Assembly (NCBI GenBank): GCA_031280455.1
Contig: JAITGR010000217.1
Span: forward strand, 1-8,775
Length of the DNA stretch: 8,775 nt
DNA from: Spirochaetaceae bacterium
Lineage (GTDB): Bacteria; Spirochaetota; Spirochaetia; Treponematales; Breznakiellaceae
Reading direction: 5' to 3'
Shown here: piece by piece, positions 6,073 to 8,775 of the stretch
How the letters are laid out: each line of letters starts with the position of its first letter
How positions within the stretch are numbered: the first letter of the stretch is position 1
The notes under the pieces: model-generated
Told to the model about the DNA's origin: nothing
The model's database searches: none
Seen by the model: only the letters and a program-made list of their open reading frames with translations
Program-made: the position numbers and the translations under genes

Positions 6073-6372
6073 GCCGCCATGGACGGCGGCTGAAAATCCG
6101 CATGGATGGGCGGCAGGGATGCCGCCTGGTGTTCAAGTGTGGCGTTTTGCGTATGCGAAACGCCATAAGCAAAAATGGCAGGAGGCTATTTTTGCGCCGC
6201 GCAAGGGATAGAAGCGGAATTTGGCCTGCCTTTGGCAGGCCAAATTGGAGCGGATAGCCCGGTTGTTGGCTTAAAAATCCGCATCCATGCGAATTTTTAA
6301 GCTGGCGTTTTGCTTTGCAAAACACCCCAAGGCGCCGCGCGCCTTGCTTTTTCGGCTCGCCATCCATGGCGA
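6073..6372. repeat. Array of nine hairpins upstream of the antiporter gene
   Basis: Consecutive inverted repeats occur at 6073-6090 (6 bp), 6109-6126 (7 bp), 6141-6164 (10 bp, one mismatch), 6169-6195 (8 bp), 6218-6246 (perfect 13 bp, loop TTT), 6271-6300 (14 bp, one mismatch, loop CC), 6304-6326 (10 bp, one mismatch, loop TTT), 6328-6346 (8 bp, loop CGC) and 6357-6372 (7 bp, loop CC). The arm GGCGTTTTGC is used twice (6141 and 6304). None has a terminator-type T-run except weakly at 6295-6298. The function is unknown. Confidence 0.75.
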
Positions 6373-6403
6373 AGCAAAAATGCGCCCCGGATTTAATGTT
6401 TGA

Positions 6404-6422
6404 TTTAATCAGCGTTGTCTAG
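6404..6422. repeat. Border motif before the antiporter gene
   Basis: TTTAATCAGCGTTGTCTAG, an exact 19-base copy of the sequence at 114-132. It ends 33 bases before the antiporter start codon. I find no convincing -35/-10 pair between it and the gene, so the antiporter promoter is unlocated and may lie within the repeat region. Confidence 0.75.
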
Positions 6423-6441
6423 GGCACCACGTGTCTTGCGT

Positions 6442-6449
6442 GGAAAGGA
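6442..6449 (+). promoter_or_regulatory. Ribosome binding site fixing the TTG start of the antiporter
   Basis: GGAAAGGA lies six bases before TTG at 6456. No in-frame ATG or GTG between the site and the conserved first membrane segment competes with it. A small inverted repeat (CCACG 6427-6431, CGTGG 6439-6443) touches the first bases of the site and could mildly mask it. Confidence 0.75.
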
Positions 6450-6455
6450 TTTGTT

Positions 6456-8528
6456 TTGAACATTACTGAAATTACCGCGACCCTGGTTTTGCAAATCGGC
6501 GTCATACTCTTTGCGGTGCGCCTGGGGGCGACACTTGCCAGAAAAATCGGCATTCCGCCGGTGCTGGGCGAGCTTATAGCCGGCATCGCCATAGGGCCGC
6601 ACGCGCTTGGCGGCATCAGTCTGCCTGCTTTTCCGCACGGGCTTTTTGTGCCGGAAGCCGCCGCCGGCGGCATCGCGGTAAGCCCGGAACTGTACACGTT
6701 TTCTACCGTCGGCTCCATCATCCTGCTGTTTGCGTCCGGCCTGGAAACCGACCTGGCGCTGTTCTTGCGCTACTCGGTCGCCGGCGGTGTCATTGGCATA
6801 TTCGGCGTTGTCTGCTCCTTCGTTACCGGCGACCTGGCCCTCAGCCTGTTCCTCGGCGTCCCCGTCAGCGACCCGCGCTGCCTGTTTTTCGGCGTGCTCT
6901 CCACGGCGACCTCGGTCGGCATAACCGCCCGCATACTTTCCGACCGCAAAAAAATGGACACGCCCGAAGGCGTTACCACATTAGCGTCGGCGGTCTTTGA
7001 CGACGTTCTTGGCATTATCGTGCTGGCGATAGTCATGGGCATCGCCGCCGCGTTTCAGGCGGACGGCGGCAATCTGGACGCGCGGGAAATCCTGGGCATA
7101 GCGGGCCGCGCCTTCGGCATCTGGCTCGGGTTTACCGCGGTCGGGCTTGTCTGCGCCAACAAAATCGCCGGCTTCCTTAAAGTGTTCAAATCGCCTTACG
7201 ATTTTTCGATTCTCGCCCTGGGCATCGCGCTCTTGGTGTCGGGCGTTTTTGAAAAACACGGCCTGGCAATGATTATTGGCGCGTACGTTACCGGCCTTTC
7301 ACTTTCCAAAACCGATATTGCCGCCCTTATCCAGGAACGCTTGCGCGGCCTGTACGAATTTTTCGTCCCCGTCTTTTTCGCCGTCATGGGCATGATGGTC
7401 AACGTCCGCGAAATGCTTTCGCCTACGGTGCTCGTTTTTGGCGGTATCTACACGCTTACGGCAATCGTCTCCAAAATCGCAGGCTGCGGCGGCAGCGCGC
7501 TCCTGGTCGGCTTCAACTGGAAAGGGGCGCTGCGTATCGGCGTGGGCATGGTGCCGCGCGGCGAAGTCGCTCTCATCATCGCCGGCATAGGGCTTGGTTC
7601 GGGTGTGCTGAACGAGCAGTTTTTCAGTGTCATTATACTTATGACGCTGGTTACCACGCTCGTAGCGCCGCCGCTCCTTAACCTTACGCTGAACATGAAA
7701 GGAACTGGAGCCCGCCGCGCGCCGGACAGCGAAGATTCAATCTCGTCAAGCTGGGCGTTTGAATCGGCGGAAATCGCGGGGCTTGTGGTCAACACGCTGC
7801 TTAAAGATTTGAAGGACGAAGGGTTTTACGTCCAAATGATGAACATGGACGAAGGTATTTCGCAGGCGCGTAAAGACGACATGGCGCTGTCAATAAACAT
7901 AACAGAAAACGTCGTAACCATAGCCAGCTCAAAAGACAGCATGCCCTACATTAAAACCGCCATGTACGAGGTCATTATCGAACTATTGCGCGGCATTCAG
8001 GAACTGGCGGACACCGCGGATACGGGCACCATGCGCAAAGAAATCGCGGAAATGTCAGGCGGCGTTGACTTTGACATTCTGAGTCTGCTCGACCCCAAAT
8101 GCGTCTCGCTCAACCTGCGCGGCACTACAAAGGAAGCAATCATCGCGGAACTCGTGCAGCTGCTGGCGTTCAAGGGAAAAATCAACGACTACGAAACCGT
8201 CTTGCAGAGTGTTCTCCAGCGCGAACAGATTGTCAGTACCGGCATGGAACACGGTGTCGCCATTCCCCACGCCAAAACCGACGGCGCCCGGGAAACCGTC
8301 GCGGCCATAGGCATACAACGCGCGGGGGTCGATTTTCAGTCTGTTGACGGCGAAAAATCGCGCATATTCATCCTTATCATATCGCCCAGCAAGCACCACA
8401 ACCACCACTTGCGCTTTCTCTCCTCCATAAGCGGCCTCTTACACGACGAAACCCTCCGCGAAAACCTCCTGTCCGCCGGCGACGCGGAAACCATAGTCAG
8501 CCTGCTGCGCGCACGCGGCCCCCGCTAA
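6456..8528 (+). CDS. CPA2-family cation/proton antiporter with C-terminal PTS EIIA domain
   Basis: A 690-residue inner-membrane protein. Residues 1-412 form a CPA2-type exchanger (KefB/NapA-like) with about 12 hydrophobic segments. Hallmarks are GIPPVLGELIAGIAIGPHAL (32-51), FASGLETDL (92-100), STATSVGIT (149-157), the double aspartate AVFDDVLG with Asp182-Asp183, and MVPRGEVALIIAG (365-377). The Asp pair is typical of electrogenic Na+/H+ antiporters. A soluble linker (about 425-535) of unclear family follows. Residues 540-690 are a fructose/nitrogen-type PTS EIIA domain with the phospho-acceptor His605 in GVAIPHAKT. The protein probably swaps Na+ or K+ for protons, with control by phosphorylation of the EIIA domain by HPr or a relative; this is inferred. 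The TTG start has GGAAAGGA upstream. It is divergent from the HD gene and followed by hairpins, so it is probably a single-gene transcript. Confidence 0.93.
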   Translation: MNITEITATLVLQIGVILFAVRLGATLARKIGIPPVLGELIAGIAIGPHALGGISLPAFPHGLFVPEAAAGGIAVSPELYTFSTVGSIILLFASGLETDLALFLRYSVAGGVIGIFGVVCSFVTGDLALSLFLGVPVSDPRCLFFGVLSTATSVGITARILSDRKKMDTPEGVTTLASAVFDDVLGIIVLAIVMGIAAAFQADGGNLDAREILGIAGRAFGIWLGFTAVGLVCANKIAGFLKVFKSPYDFSILALGIALLVSGVFEKHGLAMIIGAYVTGLSLSKTDIAALIQERLRGLYEFFVPVFFAVMGMMVNVREMLSPTVLVFGGIYTLTAIVSKIAGCGGSALLVGFNWKGALRIGVGMVPRGEVALIIAGIGLGSGVLNEQFFSVIILMTLVTTLVAPPLLNLTLNMKGTGARRAPDSEDSISSSWAFESAEIAGLVVNTLLKDLKDEGFYVQMMNMDEGISQARKDDMALSINITENVVTIASSKDSMPYIKTAMYEVIIELLRGIQELADTADTGTMRKEIAEMSGGVDFDILSLLDPKCVSLNLRGTTKEAIIAELVQLLAFKGKINDYETVLQSVLQREQIVSTGMEHGVAIPHAKTDGARETVAAIGIQRAGVDFQSVDGEKSRIFILIISPSKHHNHHLRFLSSISGLLHDETLRENLLSAGDAETIVSLLRARGPR

Positions 8529-8541
8529 AAGCTCGTAGCCT

Positions 8542-8618
8542 GCCCAAGGCGCGTAGCGCCTTGGGCTTGGAGTTCGGCGAAGCCGAACTCCAGAAGCAAA
8601 ACGGCAAAGCCGTTTTGC
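8542..8618. repeat. Three back-to-back perfect hairpins after the antiporter gene
   Basis: Starting 13 bases after the stop codon are 8542-8552/8556-8566 (11 bp, loop GTA), 8568-8578/8582-8592 (11 bp, loop GAA) and 8596-8605/8609-8618 (10 bp, loop AAA). All arms are perfect, all loops have three bases, and the spacers are one to three bases. No T-run follows, so they are not standard terminators, although they could protect the mRNA 3' end. The arms differ in sequence, so this is not a tandem duplication of one unit. Confidence 0.85.
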
Positions 8619-8631
8619 GACCGAAGCCACT

Positions 8632-8714
8632 GCGCGGACATTTTTGCCACCCGAAAAAAGCCGTGGTACCCAGGGTGCGTACACACCGGCCAGCCCCGCG
8701 CGGACATTTTTGCC
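8632..8714. repeat. Pair of 17-base direct repeats (GCGCGGACATTTTTGCC)
   Basis: GCGCGGACATTTTTGCC occurs at 8632-8648 and again at 8698-8714, 66 bases apart. The stretch between them has no recognisable gene. The repeats continue the repeat-rich character of the region beyond the antiporter gene. Confidence 0.7.
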
Positions 8715-8764
8715 TTTCGAATGTGTTCGGAGCGCCAAGGGCGCGTAGCACATTCGATAAGGCA
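8711..8764. repeat. Nested hairpin at the end of the window
   Basis: The outer stem pairs 8711-8716 (TGCCTT) with 8759-8764, and 8718-8725 (CGAATGTG) with 8749-8756, with a one-by-two bulge. An inner hairpin, 8732-8736 with 8740-8744, has the three-base loop AAG. It resembles the three-base-loop hairpins at 8542-8618. No gene is seen from 8529 to 8775. Confidence 0.7.
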
Positions 8765-8775
8765 AGCCCAAAGCG

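Larger units (their letters stand above)
5923..6422. repeat. Repeat-filled intergenic region, possible composite element
   Basis: The gap between the divergent HD and antiporter genes holds no credible gene. Its left side carries TAGGAAAGCGATGATTAA (5923-5940), a diverged inverted border motif, and its right side an exact direct one (6404-6422). Between them come three GAGAATT units (5943-5949, 5957-5963, 5964-5970), a partial inverted copy of repeat B (5978-5997), a direct copy (6025-6054), and a run of hairpins from 6073 to 6372. It may be one composite element or several nested insertions. Confidence 0.55.

Noticed and set aside
6271..6300. Terminator between the divergent genes
   Set aside because: No gene ends there on either strand. 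The AT flanks are part of the palindrome itself.
5879..6367. Minus-strand open frame of 162 codons in the repeat-filled gap
   Set aside because: It is translated repeat B, GAGAATT units and hairpins, with no start signal and no protein-like pattern.
8542..8618. Intrinsic terminator of the antiporter gene
   Set aside because: The stems are strong, but none is followed by a T-run on the plus strand, so they are reported as hairpins only.
8439..8771. Minus-strand frame of 110 codons at the right end
   Set aside because: It overlaps the antiporter 3' end and consists of hairpin and direct-repeat translation, with repeated GKNVRA segments from the 17-base repeat.

Overview
The window looks like the chromosome of an anaerobe that uses the Wood-Ljungdahl (reductive acetyl-CoA) pathway. 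On the minus strand it carries acsD, acsC and acsE, which encode the two subunits of the corrinoid iron-sulfur protein and its methyl-H4folate methyltransferase. A rubredoxin gene follows. The DNA is moderately GC-rich, uses TTG starts with good Shine-Dalgarno sequences, and has gaps full of short repeats. These traits would fit a homoacetogen, for example a termite-gut Treponema-type spirochaete or a Negativicutes-type Firmicute. The lineage is a guess and nothing here settles it.

Layout by coordinate: 1-185, repeat DNA; 186-347 (-), rubredoxin; 427-465, a strong symmetrical terminator; 489-1274 (-), acsE; 1275-1410, a gap with two perfect inverted repeats; 1411-2739 (-), acsC; 2755-3699 (-), acsD, with a near-consensus promoter at 3731-3759; 3760-3988, a repeat cluster; 3989-5251 (-), a divergent FGGY-family kinase with a TTG start; 5248-5871 (-), an HD-domain protein overlapping the kinase by four bases; 5872-6455, a 584-base gap without a gene, packed with repeats and hairpins; 6456-8528 (+), a CPA2-type cation/proton antiporter with a C-terminal PTS EIIA domain; 8529-8775, a second hairpin array.

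The acs genes form one unit, transcribed acsD to acsC to acsE. They make the methyl branch carrier: AcsE moves the methyl group from methyl-tetrahydrofolate to the cobalt of AcsCD, which delivers it to CODH/acetyl-CoA synthase. The CODH/ACS genes (acsA, acsB) and the activator genes are absent from this window, so here the methyl-transfer module is separated from the catalytic core. The HD protein and kinase form a translationally coupled pair of unknown substrate. The antiporter probably exchanges Na+ (or K+) for protons, with possible control by the phosphorylation state of its EIIA domain.

The most unusual feature is in the gaps. A motif close to AATCAGCGTTGYCYTA occurs at least eight times at gene borders, in both orientations. 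It behaves like the terminal inverted repeat of a small MITE-like or REP-like element and in two places appears to supply the stop codon of a gene. The gaps beside the antiporter hold runs of short hairpins, many with three-base loops.
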